This document shows, in pieces, positions 52,841-60,914 of a stretch of 64,000 nucleotides of DNA. The DNA lies in contig NZ_CP028426.1 in assembly GCF_003010915.2 (NCBI RefSeq), forward strand, positions 2,170,001 to 2,234,000, given 5' to 3'. The DNA is from Gulosibacter molinativorax. GTDB taxonomy: Bacteria; Actinomycetota; Actinomycetes; Actinomycetales; Microbacteriaceae. Under the pieces are notes generated by a model. It had not been told where the DNA came from. It saw nothing but the letters and a program-made list of their open reading frames with translations, and did no database searches. A program made the translations under genes and the position numbers. Position 1 is the stretch's first letter, and every line of letters starts with the position of its first letter.

Positions 52841-53464
52841 TTAGGCGTCGGGGAGGCCGGGGGTGAGCACCTTGCGGGCTGGCTCGACCGGGCCGTTCGG
52901 GTCGACGTCGTCCGCGCCGAATACTGCGGGATGCAGCACGACGACGTCGCGCAGATTGCGGTAGCGCTCGTCGTAGTCGAGGCCGTAGCCGACGACGAAC
53001 TCGTTCGGCACGTCAAAGCCGATGTACCGCACCGCGAGGTTGGTCTTCAGTCGCTCGGGCTTGCGCAGTAGCGTGCACACCTCAACCGACGCGGCACCGC
53101 GCGACGCGAGGTTCTGCGTCAGCCAGGTCAGCGTCAGCCCCGAGTCGATGATGTCCTCAACAATGAGCACGTCGCGCCCCGAGAGGTCGGTGTCCAAGTC
53201 CTTCAGGATGCGCACGACACCGGTCGATTCGGTGCCCGAGCCGTAGGACGACACCGCCATCCAGTCCATTTCGAGCGGCATGCGCAGCTCGCGCGCGAGG
53301 TCGCTCACGACCATCACCGCACCCTTAAGCACGCCGACGAGCAGCGGCACCTTGCCCGCGTAATCGCGCTCGATCTCGCGAGCGAGCTCCGCGATCCGTT
53401 CCCGAATCTCCTCTTGAGAGAGGAGCACCTGGCGAATCTCGTCCTGACAGTCTTGCGCGCGCAT
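52841..53464 (-). CDS. hpt: Hypoxanthine phosphoribosyltransferase
   Basis: The 207-residue enzyme salvages hypoxanthine and guanine with PRPP. VLIVEDIIDSGLTL at 99-112 is the PRPP-binding loop, and MDWMAVSSYGSGTESTGVVRIL is the flexible loop region typical of HPRT. The N-terminal LLVGVLKGAVMVVSDLARE contacts the purine. It is 3 bases from the tilS stop, which gives the usual tilS-hpt pair. Confidence 0.94.
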   Translation of the reverse strand: MRAQDCQDEIRQVLLSQEEIRERIAELAREIERDYAGKVPLLVGVLKGAVMVVSDLARELRMPLEMDWMAVSSYGSGTESTGVVRILKDLDTDLSGRDVLIVEDIIDSGLTLTWLTQNLASRGAASVEVCTLLRKPERLKTNLAVRYIGFDVPNEFVVGYGLDYDERYRNLRDVVVLHPAVFGADDVDPNGPVEPARKVLTPGLPDA

Positions 53465-53467
53465 CCG

Positions 53468-54481
53468 CTAGTCCTCCTCGTGTCCTCGTCCGGCAGCTCC
53501 GAACAGCAGTCGGCCCTCGGCTCGCTCGACGCGAATCCCGGGCAGGTCGATCGGCCCCTGGCCGCGCCACTCGGTCGCGAGCGCCGACACCATCATGGTG
53601 TGCGCGCGAGAGAGCGAAACGCCGAAACCCTGCTCCGCAACGATTCGGCAGATGCGCTGACGAAGGGCTGCCGGCTGGGTCACGAGACCCCCGACGTCGA
53701 GCGTGATGCGACCCTCCGCATCCGTGTCGACAATCTCCTGCGCCCACTCGAGCGCGAGCGCGTCGAGGGTCTCCGAATCCTCGCGCAGCGTGGTCGCGGT
53801 GCGCGCGAGCGCCTGGGCGATCCCCGGCCCGAGCTCGCGCTCGAGCGTCGGCATCACGGTCTTGCGGATGCGCACCCGCTTGTAGCTTTCATCCTCGTTC
53901 ATCGGGTCGAGCCAGGGTTCGAGGCCCTGATCGGCGCACGCCTCGTGCGTCTCCTTGCGCTCGATGCCGAGGAGTGGCCGTACGAGGTAGCCGTTGACGA
54001 CCGCCATGCCGTGCAGCGACTTGCCGCCCGAACCGCGAGCGAGACCCAGCAGGACCGTCTCGGCCTGGTCATCCAGCGTGTGCCCGAGCACGACCCAGCT
54101 CGCGCCGATGCGCTGCTTGACGTCGTCGATCACGTCATAGCGCGCCACGCGGGCGGATGCTTCGGGCCCGGCGCCCTTTTCCTCGACGGTGATCGTTTCG
54201 ACAATGACCGGGTCGAGGCCAAGGTCTCGGGCCTGCTGCGCCGCGCGCTGCGCGACCTCGGCGGAGCCCGGCTGCATCTGATGATCGACGATGACCGCTC
54301 CCGTGCGCAGCCCCGCCCGCGGCGCCTCAAACGCGAGGCCAGCGGCCAGCGCAAGCGAATCCGGCCCGCCGGAGAGCGCAACGAGCACGAGGTCCCCCTC
54401 GGTCGCCCATCCACGCAGCGCGTTGCGTACGGCCCTGCGGATGTTCGCGACCGCCGGAGTCAGGCGAGGTCGATCAATCAC
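53468..54481 (-). CDS. tilS: tRNA(Ile)-lysidine synthetase
   Basis: The 337-residue enzyme attaches lysine to the wobble cytidine of tRNA-Ile(CAU), so that it reads AUA. ALSGGPDSLALAAGLAFE holds the PP-loop SGGPDS at 37-42, VIVDHQMQPGSAEVA is the His-binding region and LGHTLDDQAETVLLGLARGSG is the conserved catalytic block. GTG 54481 overlaps the TGA of the upstream gene (GTGA), supporting this start over the in-frame GTG at 54505. The C-terminal part is short compared with full-length TilS. It is upstream of hpt, as usual. Confidence 0.93.
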   Translation of the reverse strand: MIDRPRLTPAVANIRRAVRNALRGWATEGDLVLVALSGGPDSLALAAGLAFEAPRAGLRTGAVIVDHQMQPGSAEVAQRAAQQARDLGLDPVIVETITVEEKGAGPEASARVARYDVIDDVKQRIGASWVVLGHTLDDQAETVLLGLARGSGGKSLHGMAVVNGYLVRPLLGIERKETHEACADQGLEPWLDPMNEDESYKRVRIRKTVMPTLERELGPGIAQALARTATTLREDSETLDALALEWAQEIVDTDAEGRITLDVGGLVTQPAALRQRICRIVAEQGFGVSLSRAHTMMVSALATEWRGQGPIDLPGIRVERAEGRLLFGAAGRGHEED

Positions 54482-54759
54482 GTGGGCAAGCCTAGCCTGG
54501 GCCACGCCTCAGGGCTACGCCGACGCCCGAACAACAGGAACGAAACCGGGCCCGCGAAATTCACGAAGTTTCCGAGAAACCACGCCCACTTCTTGCCGCG
54601 AACCTGATCTTTCTTGCTCGTGAGGAGTTCGGCCTGCGCGACGACGAGCAGTGTGATCTCGACGGCCGCCGCGGCCACGATCGCGATCTTCGATCCCTCG
54701 CTGAGCTTGCGCCAGTCCTTCTGCGCGTTCGCCTTCGGGTTCTTGCTGCGTGCTGCCAT
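54478..54759 (-). CDS. Small PLDc_N-like membrane protein
   Basis: The 93-residue product has a basic N-terminus (MAARSKNPKANAQKDWRK) and two hydrophobic segments (IAIVAAAAVEITLLVVAQ, WAWFLGNFVNFAGPVSFLLFGRR). VRGKKWAWF followed by the second segment matches the PLD-nuclease N-terminal region seen in actinobacterial small membrane proteins. Its stop overlaps tilS as GTGA. The function is unknown. Confidence 0.7.
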   Translation of the reverse strand: MAARSKNPKANAQKDWRKLSEGSKIAIVAAAAVEITLLVVAQAELLTSKKDQVRGKKWAWFLGNFVNFAGPVSFLLFGRRRSPEAWPRLGLPT

Positions 54760-54963
54760 GGTCTTCGCCTTTCCTTCGGGTGCCCGCTGTCAGCTCTCTC
54801 GGCTCGCGTCGAGCGAGCGTGGATGCGAGTGTGGAGCGAGCGTGGATGCGTCACTCAATCTTCGAGGGTCTGGCTGGACGTGGCGTGGCCGGCCCTGCAC
54901 CCTGGTCGGGACTGCCCTGCTCAGAACCGTCCCTCGGAACCGAGCTCTGGACACCGGGTCGGG

Positions 54964-55011
54964 ACCGTGAGGCTACCTCCGCGTTGTACCGTGAAGCTAC
55001 GTCGGCGTCGT
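54964..55011. repeat. 24-base tandem repeat spanning the SulP stop codon
   Basis: Two head-to-tail 24-base copies (54964-54987, 54988-55011) differ at five positions. The second contains the TAG of the SulP gene. This is the same arrangement as at 25586-25633, though the sequences are unrelated. Confidence 0.65.
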
Positions 55012-56493
55012 GCCGCGAAGGCGGCGATGCAGAATCCGCGACTCCGCGTTCATCCCGACGAACTCCACCTCGATGTCGTGCTGCTGGTATTTCTGCTCGA
55101 TCGCATCCAGCGTGACGACCGAAGACGCATCCCACACGTGCGAATCGCGCATGTCGATGACGACGCGACCCGGATCATCCGCGTACCGAAACTGCGTGAC
55201 GAGGTCGTTGCTCGAGGCCCAGAACAGCGGGCCGGAGACCTTGTAGCGCGCGACCGCCCCCTCCCCCTCCCCCTCGACCTCGCGGGTGACGCGCGTGAAG
55301 TGCGCGACGCGGCGCGCGAAGGCGATCATCGCGGCGAGCACGCCGACGAGGACGCCGATCGCGAGGTTCTCCGTCCACACGACGACCACGACGGTGAGAA
55401 GCATCACGAACGTCTCCGCGCGGGGCATGCGCTTGAGGGTCGCCGGGGCGATCGAGTGCCAGTTGAACGTGCCGATCGCGACCATGATCATCACCGCGAC
55501 GAGTGCCGCCATCGGGATCATCCCGACCACGTCACCGAGCAGCAGGATGAGTAGCATCAGCCAGATGCCCGCGGCAAAGGTCGACACGCGCGTGCGCGCC
55601 CCCGACCCCTTCACGTTGATCATCGTCTGGCCGATCATCGCGCATCCGCCCATGCCGCCGAACGCGCCGGCGGCGATGTTCGCGACGCCCTGGCCGATCG
55701 ACTCGCGCGTCTTGGACGAATTCGTCTCAGTGATGTCATCGACGAGCTTCGCGGTCATGAGCGATTCCATGAGGCCGACGAGGGCGATGCCGATCGCGGT
55801 GGGGCCGATGATCTGGAGCGTCTCGAGCGTCCACGGGATATCGGGGAAGAAGAGGGCCGGGAGGGATGAGGGCAGCTCGCCCTGGTCGGCGACGGTCGGG
55901 ACGTCGATGCGGAAGATGAGCGCGACGGCGGTGACGACGACGATCGCGACCAGCGGCGCCGGGATTGCCTTCGTGAGCTTCGGGAACAGCCACACGATCA
56001 GGATGCCGAGTGCGACGAGTGCGTAGACCTGCCAGCCGACGCCGACAAGGTGCGGCAGCTGCGAGAGCGCGATGAGGATCGCGAGGGCGTTGAGGAACGC
56101 CGTCATGACGCTGCGCGGGATGAAGCGCATCAGCTTGCCGACGCCGAGGAGCGCGAGGACGATCTGCAGCACGCCGGCGAGGAGCACCGCCGCGACGACG
56201 TAGTTCATGTCGTACTCGCGCGACACCTGCGCGAGGACGAGCGCGGTGGCGCCCGCGGCGGCGGTCACCATCGCGGGGCGGCCGCCGGAGACCGAGATCA
56301 CGAGCACCATCACCATGGACGTGTAGAGGCCGACCGCGGGGTCGAGCCCCGCGATGATCGAGAAGCCGACGACCTCCGGGATGAGGGCGAGGCACACGAC
56401 GAGGCCCGCGAGTACCTCGCGAACGAGGATGCGGGGATGCTTCAGCGCGGGGGAGACGCGTTGCTCGACCACTGGCGATACGGCGGTACTCAT
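54997..56493 (-). CDS. SulP family inorganic anion transporter
   Basis: ATG 56493 has AAGGA 5 bases upstream; a longer in-frame extension to 56592 is unlikely. The product is 498 residues with about 10-12 membrane helices, including GFSIIAGLDPAVGLYTSMVM (the SulP motif near helix 1) and GVANIAAGAFGGMGGCAMIGQT, and a C-terminal STAS-like domain (VVIDMRDSHVWDASSVVTLDAI). It probably moves sulfate, bicarbonate or a similar anion. Neighbours do not fix the substrate. Confidence 0.9.
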   Translation of the reverse strand: MSTAVSPVVEQRVSPALKHPRILVREVLAGLVVCLALIPEVVGFSIIAGLDPAVGLYTSMVMVLVISVSGGRPAMVTAAAGATALVLAQVSREYDMNYVVAAVLLAGVLQIVLALLGVGKLMRFIPRSVMTAFLNALAILIALSQLPHLVGVGWQVYALVALGILIVWLFPKLTKAIPAPLVAIVVVTAVALIFRIDVPTVADQGELPSSLPALFFPDIPWTLETLQIIGPTAIGIALVGLMESLMTAKLVDDITETNSSKTRESIGQGVANIAAGAFGGMGGCAMIGQTMINVKGSGARTRVSTFAAGIWLMLLILLLGDVVGMIPMAALVAVMIMVAIGTFNWHSIAPATLKRMPRAETFVMLLTVVVVVWTENLAIGVLVGVLAAMIAFARRVAHFTRVTREVEGEGEGAVARYKVSGPLFWASSNDLVTQFRYADDPGRVVIDMRDSHVWDASSVVTLDAIEQKYQQHDIEVEFVGMNAESRILHRRLRGTTPT

Positions 56494-56750
56494 CTTGATC
56501 CTTCGGCTCGCTGCCCAAAGTGCTAAGCGTAGGGCAGACGCCGGTTGCGGGCAGCGTCGGGGACCGCACGTTAGGACGCACGACGGGGGCATCCGCCGCG
56601 CTCAGCGGCACGAGCCGTCATACCGTGCGTCCTAACGTGCGGCCTACCTGAGGCACGGAATCGGCGGGCAGCGCGACCGTTCGCATCCGCGCGCTAGCCT
56701 TGACCCACACGCATCTTTTGCAACACCGACCCACAAGAGGAGCATTCTTC

Positions 56751-57236
56751 ATGGCCGCATATGACGTCGTCATCGAGATTCCGCGCGGAAGCCACAACAA
56801 GTACGAGGTTGACCACGAGACCGGTCGCGTCTACCTCGACCGCGTCCTGTTCACCCCGTTCGTGTACCCGGTTGACTACGGATTCTTCGAGCACACCCTC
56901 GCCGACGACGGCGACCCGCTGGACGCGCTCGTGCTGCTCGAGTACCCGGTCTTCCCCGGTGTCGGCCTGAAGGTGCGCCCGATCGGCGTCCTGCGCATGT
57001 CGGACGAAGCTGGCGGCGACGACAAGATCCTCTGCGTCCCCCACAAGGACCCACGCTTCGCGCAGTACCAGGAGCTCGAGGACGTACCGCAGAACACCCG
57101 CGACCAGCTCCAGCACTTCTTCGAGCACTACAAGGACCTCGAGCCCGGCAAGTGGGTCAAGGTCGACGCATGGGGTTCGGCGGCCGAGGCGGACGAGATC
57201 ATCCAGCGCTCGCTGGAGGCCTACCCCGGCGAGTAA
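56751..57236 (+). CDS. ppa: Inorganic pyrophosphatase
   Basis: The 161-residue family-I enzyme hydrolyses pyrophosphate from biosynthetic reactions. [20 protein letters not shown] at the start is the conserved N-terminal block, [20 protein letters not shown] holds the metal-binding Asp residues (DDGDPLD at 52-58), and [19 protein letters not shown] is the third acidic site. ATG 56751 has AGAGGAG 8 bases upstream, and a strong terminator follows the gene. Confidence 0.96.
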   Translation: MAAYDVVIEIPRGSHNKYEVDHETGRVYLDRVLFTPFVYPVDYGFFEHTLADDGDPLDALVLLEYPVFPGVGLKVRPIGVLRMSDEAGGDDKILCVPHKDPRFAQYQELEDVPQNTRDQLQHFFEHYKDLEPGKWVKVDAWGSAAEADEIIQRSLEAYPGE

Positions 57237-57305
57237 TTTGCGGCTGCGCTGGCTGCATCGGCTGGATAAGCCGCGATCGCTGAATTGGCTGCACCTGCTG
57301 CACTG

Positions 57306-57343
57306 AAAATCCGCGGTGACGAGTGATCGTCACCGCGGATTTT
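57306..57343 (+). terminator. Terminator of ppa
   Basis: AAAATCCGCGGTGAC and GTCACCGCGGATTTT form a perfect 15-base stem with an 8-base loop (57321-57328), flanked by A and T tracts, 70 bases after the ppa stop. It could work in both directions. Confidence 0.9.
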
Positions 57344-57363
57344 GTGTTTGCGCTGCTGGTGCG

Positions 57364-57436
57364 GCAATTTGCGGCACGCTGGGCACATCAGGAGGTAGTG
57401 AGGGGCCTGTGGGTGGCTAGGCGTGCCGCGAATTGC
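57364..57436. repeat. 73-bp inverted-repeat element, copy C
   Basis: GCAATTTGCGGCACGC and GCGTGCCGCGAATTGC are near-perfect inverted ends, 73 bases apart end to end. It is the best-preserved copy and lies between the ppa terminator and the M23 gene end. Confidence 0.85.
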
Positions 57437-57475
57437 GACCGGTCCGGCAAGCGGTCCGCCCGGCCAGCCGGCGGC

Positions 57476-58948
57476 CTAGTAGTAGTACATGCCCCGGTTG
57501 CTGAGCCAGACGGTCGGGTCGACGTAGCTTCCGCCCTGCAGAATCTCAAAGTGCAGGTGGCAGCCGGTGGAGTCACCGGTCGTACCCGCGTAGCCGATCA
57601 CATCGCCAGCCGAGACGTACTGGCCCACGTAGACGTTGATGCCACCCTCGGAGATGTGGCCGTTCTGGATCACGCTGCCGTCCGAGGTCGTGTACGACAC
57701 CATGTTGCCGTAGCCGCCGGTCCAGCCGGCGATGCCGACGGTACCGTCCGCGACCGCGTAGATCGGCGCCCAGCAAGTGCCACCGGGGACGACGAGGTCA
57801 ATGCCGTTGTGCATCTTCCAATAGAAGAACACCGGGTGCATGCGGTAGCCGAAGGGGCTCGTGATCCACGCGGATTCCGACATCGGGTAGTGGAAGCCAG
57901 CGCTGACCGACGAGCTGCTGGAGCTGGAGCTGGACTCGCTGCTGGAACTGGAACTAGAGCTGGAACTACTGCTTGAACTGGAGCTGCTGCTACTGGATTC
58001 GCTGCTCGCGGGCGGCGTCGACGAGCCGCCACCGCCGCCACTGTTCTGCGCCTGCTGGGCGGCTTCTGCCGCCGCGGCTTCCTCGGCGGCCGCTTCTGCT
58101 GCGGCCGCCTCGGCTGCTGCCTGAGCTGCTGCCGCAGCTTCGGCCCGCTCGCGTTCGATGCGCTGGCGCTCTTCTTCGCGGAGTCGCTCGCCTTCTTCGT
58201 AGTCGGCCTGGACGACATCGCGGTGTTCCGTGAGCGGGATGAGCATCGCTTCGAGCTCGGAACCCTCGTTGATGGCGGCGTCGCGCTTGTCTTGGAGATC
58301 CTGCTGGGCGGCCGCAGCGGCTTCGTACGCGGCCTGCGACTCGGCTTCGAGCCGCTGGAGTTCGTCAAGTGCCGTGTTGGCCTGCTCGCCAAGCTGCTCA
58401 GCGTTATTGCGCTGGCTCAGTGCGGTCTCGTACGTGGAGCCGTTGTGGGTGCCGAGCTTCGAGAGCGTCGACATGCCCATGAGGAAGTCATCCGCGTCGC
58501 CCGGCTTGGTCAGCAGCTGCACTGTCGGATCGACGGTCACGCGGTTCGACATCGCCGCCACCATCGCGCCGGCCTCTTGCTCGGACTCACTCGCAAGTTG
58601 GTCGGCTTCGTCGGCCTGAGTCTGCAGGTTGAAGACGACGCCGTTCTGCTCGGTCGTGGCGTCGGCTGCATCCGAATAGGCCTGGCCCGCATCGAGTGCG
58701 ACCTGTTCCGCGACGGCGACGTCGGACTTCAGTTGCTCGATCTGCGCGTTGATGTCGTCGATAAGTGCGTTCTGCGCGTCGATATCGCCTTGCGCGGCAA
58801 CGACGTCATTCCACGTGGCGTATTCGTCGAGATCTTTCGCGGTCGACGTGAGAGCGCCCTGCGCGATGAGCACGGTGCTGAGAACGGCAACGGCACCAAC
58901 CTTAAAGCTGGCGCGACGGACTCGAGCAATTAGACCTGTCGAAGTCAT
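57476..58948 (-). CDS. M23 family metallopeptidase with coiled coil and polyserine linker
   Basis: The 490-residue product has a signal peptide (VGAVAVLSTVLIAQGALTS, about 17-35), a long coiled-coil region (about 45-300) rich in Gln, Ala and Glu, a Gly/Ser linker with about 30 serines (about 303-350), and a C-terminal LytM/M23 peptidase domain. HNGID near 381-385 and HLHFEI near 465-470 are the zinc-binding and catalytic motifs. The layout is that of EnvC/NlpD-like murein hydrolases or their activators at the septum. The polyserine tract is unusually long. A promoter candidate is upstream at 59047-59075. Confidence 0.9.
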   Translation of the reverse strand: MTSTGLIARVRRASFKVGAVAVLSTVLIAQGALTSTAKDLDEYATWNDVVAAQGDIDAQNALIDDINAQIEQLKSDVAVAEQVALDAGQAYSDAADATTEQNGVVFNLQTQADEADQLASESEQEAGAMVAAMSNRVTVDPTVQLLTKPGDADDFLMGMSTLSKLGTHNGSTYETALSQRNNAEQLGEQANTALDELQRLEAESQAAYEAAAAAQQDLQDKRDAAINEGSELEAMLIPLTEHRDVVQADYEEGERLREEERQRIERERAEAAAAAQAAAEAAAAEAAAEEAAAAEAAQQAQNSGGGGGSSTPPASSESSSSSSSSSSSSSSSSSSSSESSSSSSSSSVSAGFHYPMSESAWITSPFGYRMHPVFFYWKMHNGIDLVVPGGTCWAPIYAVADGTVGIAGWTGGYGNMVSYTTSDGSVIQNGHISEGGINVYVGQYVSAGDVIGYAGTTGDSTGCHLHFEILQGGSYVDPTVWLSNRGMYYY

Positions 58949-59500
58949 CCGTTCCTCTCGTTTCTGCTTCTGACGAATGCTGTCTCACCCTGGGTGCGAC
59001 ACATTAGGCGTCAACTTTCACATTCGTCTCGCACACAACATTTGCCACGCTAGTCACTCTGGCCAATCTAATCAATAACTTTCCCAGCGACACACGCAAT
59101 TCCAACGCGGAGTTAACCGCGGAATGAGGTAAAAGATCGCGGTTTCGCCGGGGTGTCGCGGACCTCTCATCTTCAGAATTTGGCGAGCGCCGCATCCTGC
59201 TCACCGACAAGCGGCATCTTCTGCTCGCGGGCGCGAGGGTTGTATCGCACCGTTAGCTTCAGTGGCCAGAAGGAATTCGCCCTGCACACGCGCGCGAGGT
59301 TCGAGTGCGCATCCGACCGTCGCGAAAAAGCCAAGGATGCGCATCATCGGCGGTCGAAATTCAGGTCGCGTTCGAGCGCGCCACGCCGAGGACTTCCCTG
59401 CAATTTGGCCGATTCTGCAGATTTCTTGAGGCTCAAGTTGCAAGGTAGAGAAGTTTGCCCCTAAGCTTTATTCTCGGCGGTCAACAAGAACGCAACTCTC
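58949..59500. other. Gap between M23 gene and tRNA genes
   Basis: No gene is supported in this 552-base stretch. It contains a promoter candidate for the M23 gene (59047-59075). The right part (59150-59470) has open frames on both strands without a ribosome site or recognisable family, so I treat it as noncoding. Confidence 0.5.
59047..59075 (-). promoter_or_regulatory. Candidate promoter of the M23 peptidase gene
   Basis: On the minus strand TTGATT (59075-59070) and TAGCGT (59052-59047) are separated by 17 bases. The leader to the start codon is about 100 bases. Confidence 0.4.
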
Positions 59501-59573
59501 GGCCCCATCGTCTAGTGGCCTAGGACACTGGCCTTTCACGCCGGCAACACGGGTTCGAATCCCGTTGGGGTCA
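59501..59573 (+). tRNA. tRNA-Glu (TTC)
   Basis: The acceptor GGCCCCA pairs with TGGGGTC, and the anticodon stem CTGGC/GCCGG carries the loop CTTTCAC, giving anticodon TTC. The T arm has GGTTCGAATCC. The 3' CCA is not encoded. Confidence 0.95.
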
Positions 59574-59644
59574 CTGTGGTAGCCCGAGTGGCACCGAAGC
59601 CGAGAGATCTGATACTGTTGGACGTCGTCAAAACAAAAGAATAT

Positions 59645-59718
59645 GGCCCTGTAGCGCAGTTGGTTAGCGTGCCGCCCTGTCACGGCGGAGGTCGCGGGTT
59701 CAAGTCCCGTCAGGGTCG
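59645..59718 (+). tRNA. tRNA-Asp (GTC)
   Basis: The acceptor GGCCCTG pairs with CAGGGTC, and the anticodon stem CCGCC/GGCGG holds CTGTCAC, giving anticodon GTC. The discriminator is G, and CCA is not encoded. Confidence 0.95.
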
Positions 59719-59726
59719 CGAGTGCG

Positions 59727-59755
59727 ACGCCCTTGTCGAAAGATAAGGGCGTTTC
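59727..59755 (+). terminator. Weak terminator-like hairpin after tRNA-Asp
   Basis: ACGCCCTT and AAGGGCGT form a 7-8 base stem with a 10-base loop, followed by TTT. It may end or process the tRNA-Glu/Asp transcript. Confidence 0.5.
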
Positions 59756-59781
59756 ATCTCGGTAGAGGTTTTCCTCTACCT

Positions 59782-59857
59782 GGCTCTGTAGCTCAGTTGG
59801 TAGAGCGCACGACTGAAAATCGTGAGGTCACGGGATCGACGCCCGTCGGAGCCACCA
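59782..59857 (+). tRNA. tRNA-Phe (GAA)
   Basis: The acceptor GGCTCTG pairs with CGGAGCC, with the anticodon stem CACGA/TCGTG and loop CTGAAAA (anticodon GAA). The discriminator A is followed by an encoded CCA (59855-59857). Its 3' half recurs in degenerate form at 60722-60754. Confidence 0.95.
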
Positions 59858-59859
59858 CT

Positions 59860-59885
59860 GCCCCGGGTTCGCCCGGGGCTTTTTC
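59860..59885 (+). terminator. Terminator after tRNA-Phe
   Basis: GCCCCGGG and CCCGGGGC pair around TTCG and are followed by TTTTT. It is an ordinary rho-independent terminator just downstream of the tRNA. Confidence 0.85.
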
Positions 59886-60067
59886 GATTTCCGCGGTACC
59901 GCCGAAGCATCCGCGGACGTTGCGGAAGCCACCTACCGAGCGATGATCGGCGCGTTCATCGAGCACGAACGCGGAATTCATCGCGCTGAACTCAATCGCT
60001 AACCCAGATTCCATGCGGACGACCGCCGCATGCCAGTCACCGCATTGTCGACCGCATCATGGCTGGC

Positions 60068-60379
60068 CTAATCAATTGAGCCTTCTATGAGGGATTCATA
60101 GTCTCGGCCGCCGTAGTAGACACCGAAGATGACAACTTCACTGTCAGAAAAGGTATAGGCGATAGTCACTCGCCGCCGGAATCCCAAGGTCCGCAGCCCC
60201 GGGTAAAGATCGTCTCTTGCAGTCCCACGTCGAGGGAAATCCGTCAAACTTGCGCAGTAGTCACTGATCGACATCACGTAGCGTTCCGCGGCTTCGGGTG
60301 ACCCTTGATCAGCGATCCACATGAAGATGTCAGTTAGGTGCTCTTTGGCTTCAGGCGAGTAACTGACCCGATACTTCAC
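60068..60379 (-). CDS. ParE/RelE family toxin
   Basis: The 103-residue product has the RelE/ParE fold pattern: MKYRVSYSPEAKEHLTDIFMWI, a central RYVMSISDYCASL helix, FPRRGTARDDLYPGLRTLGF and IAYTFSDSEVVIFGVYYGGRDYE. ParE toxins act on DNA gyrase; RelE relatives cut mRNA. The start is GTG 60379, which overlaps the antitoxin's TGA as GTGA. It lies in a likely tRNA-Phe islet. Confidence 0.88.
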   Translation of the reverse strand: MKYRVSYSPEAKEHLTDIFMWIADQGSPEAAERYVMSISDYCASLTDFPRRGTARDDLYPGLRTLGFRRRVTIAYTFSDSEVVIFGVYYGGRDYESLIEGSID

Positions 60380-60660
60380 GAGCGGCGGTCGACCTCATAC
60401 TGCTTGCGCAGTTCCGCGAGATGAGCGCGCATGTCCTCCGAGCTAATCGCCCGGGAAGGATCGGCACGCATTTCTTCGATGGACTGCACGACTTCGGTGC
60501 GCAACCAGCGTTCAACCGCATCTTCCTGCGCGAAAAGCGCGCGAAGCCCTTCTCGAATTACTTCGCTCTCACTTGCATATGCACCAGTGGCGACGCGTTG
60601 TTTCAGCTGTTCCGCCATTTCGTTCGGAAGTGTGATACTGAGCTGTTTCGTCGTGCGCAT
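60376..60660 (-). CDS. ParD-like ribbon-helix-helix antitoxin
   Basis: The 94-residue product begins MRTTKQLSITLPNEMAEQLK (ribbon and helix A of an RHH protein), then ASESEVIREGLRALF, with an acidic C-terminal tail. It should bind the toxin and repress the operon at the palindrome at 60678-60696. The arrangement antitoxin-then-toxin with a GTGA overlap is standard for parDE. Confidence 0.9.
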   Translation of the reverse strand: MRTTKQLSITLPNEMAEQLKQRVATGAYASESEVIREGLRALFAQEDAVERWLRTEVVQSIEEMRADPSRAISSEDMRAHLAELRKQYEVDRRS

Positions 60661-60677
60661 TGTTGGTCCAATCCTTG

Positions 60678-60696
60678 AGTAGGACTAAATCCTACT
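60678..60696 (-). promoter_or_regulatory. ParDE operator
   Basis: AGTAGGA-N5-TCCTACT is a perfect 7-base inverted repeat, 17 bases upstream of the parD-like start. It is the expected autoregulatory site. Confidence 0.75.
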
Positions 60697-60721
60697 TATC
60701 GAACCATGTGGATGGCCGAAT

Positions 60722-60754
60722 AACTGAAAACCGTAAGGTCACGGGATCGACGCC
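60722..60754 (+). repeat. Degenerate copy of tRNA-Phe 3' half
   Basis: This 33-base stretch matches 59811-59843 (anticodon loop to T arm) with three mismatches. No tRNA acceptor is present, so it is not a functional gene. It marks the right end of the region holding the ParDE genes. Confidence 0.8.
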
Positions 60755-60914
60755 GGCCCATCCTGTCTCGACGCGAGCGACCCGACCAAACGTTGCCGCG
60801 CATCCAACCGACCGACCCGGTTCGTTTACCTACGCAATCTAGCCTGACTCGCATCCACGCATACAACCCGAGCCGGTAACCATACAGTGGCTACGGATAG
60901 CAAAGAGGGGCTAC

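Noticed and set aside
59153..59464. A 103-residue open frame upstream of tRNA-Glu
   Set aside because: It has no ribosome site or recognisable family, and overlapping frames on the other strand are equally open.
60700..60760. Possible second tRNA-Phe
   Set aside because: Only the 3' half is present, with mismatches and no acceptor stem, so it is a fragment and not a gene.
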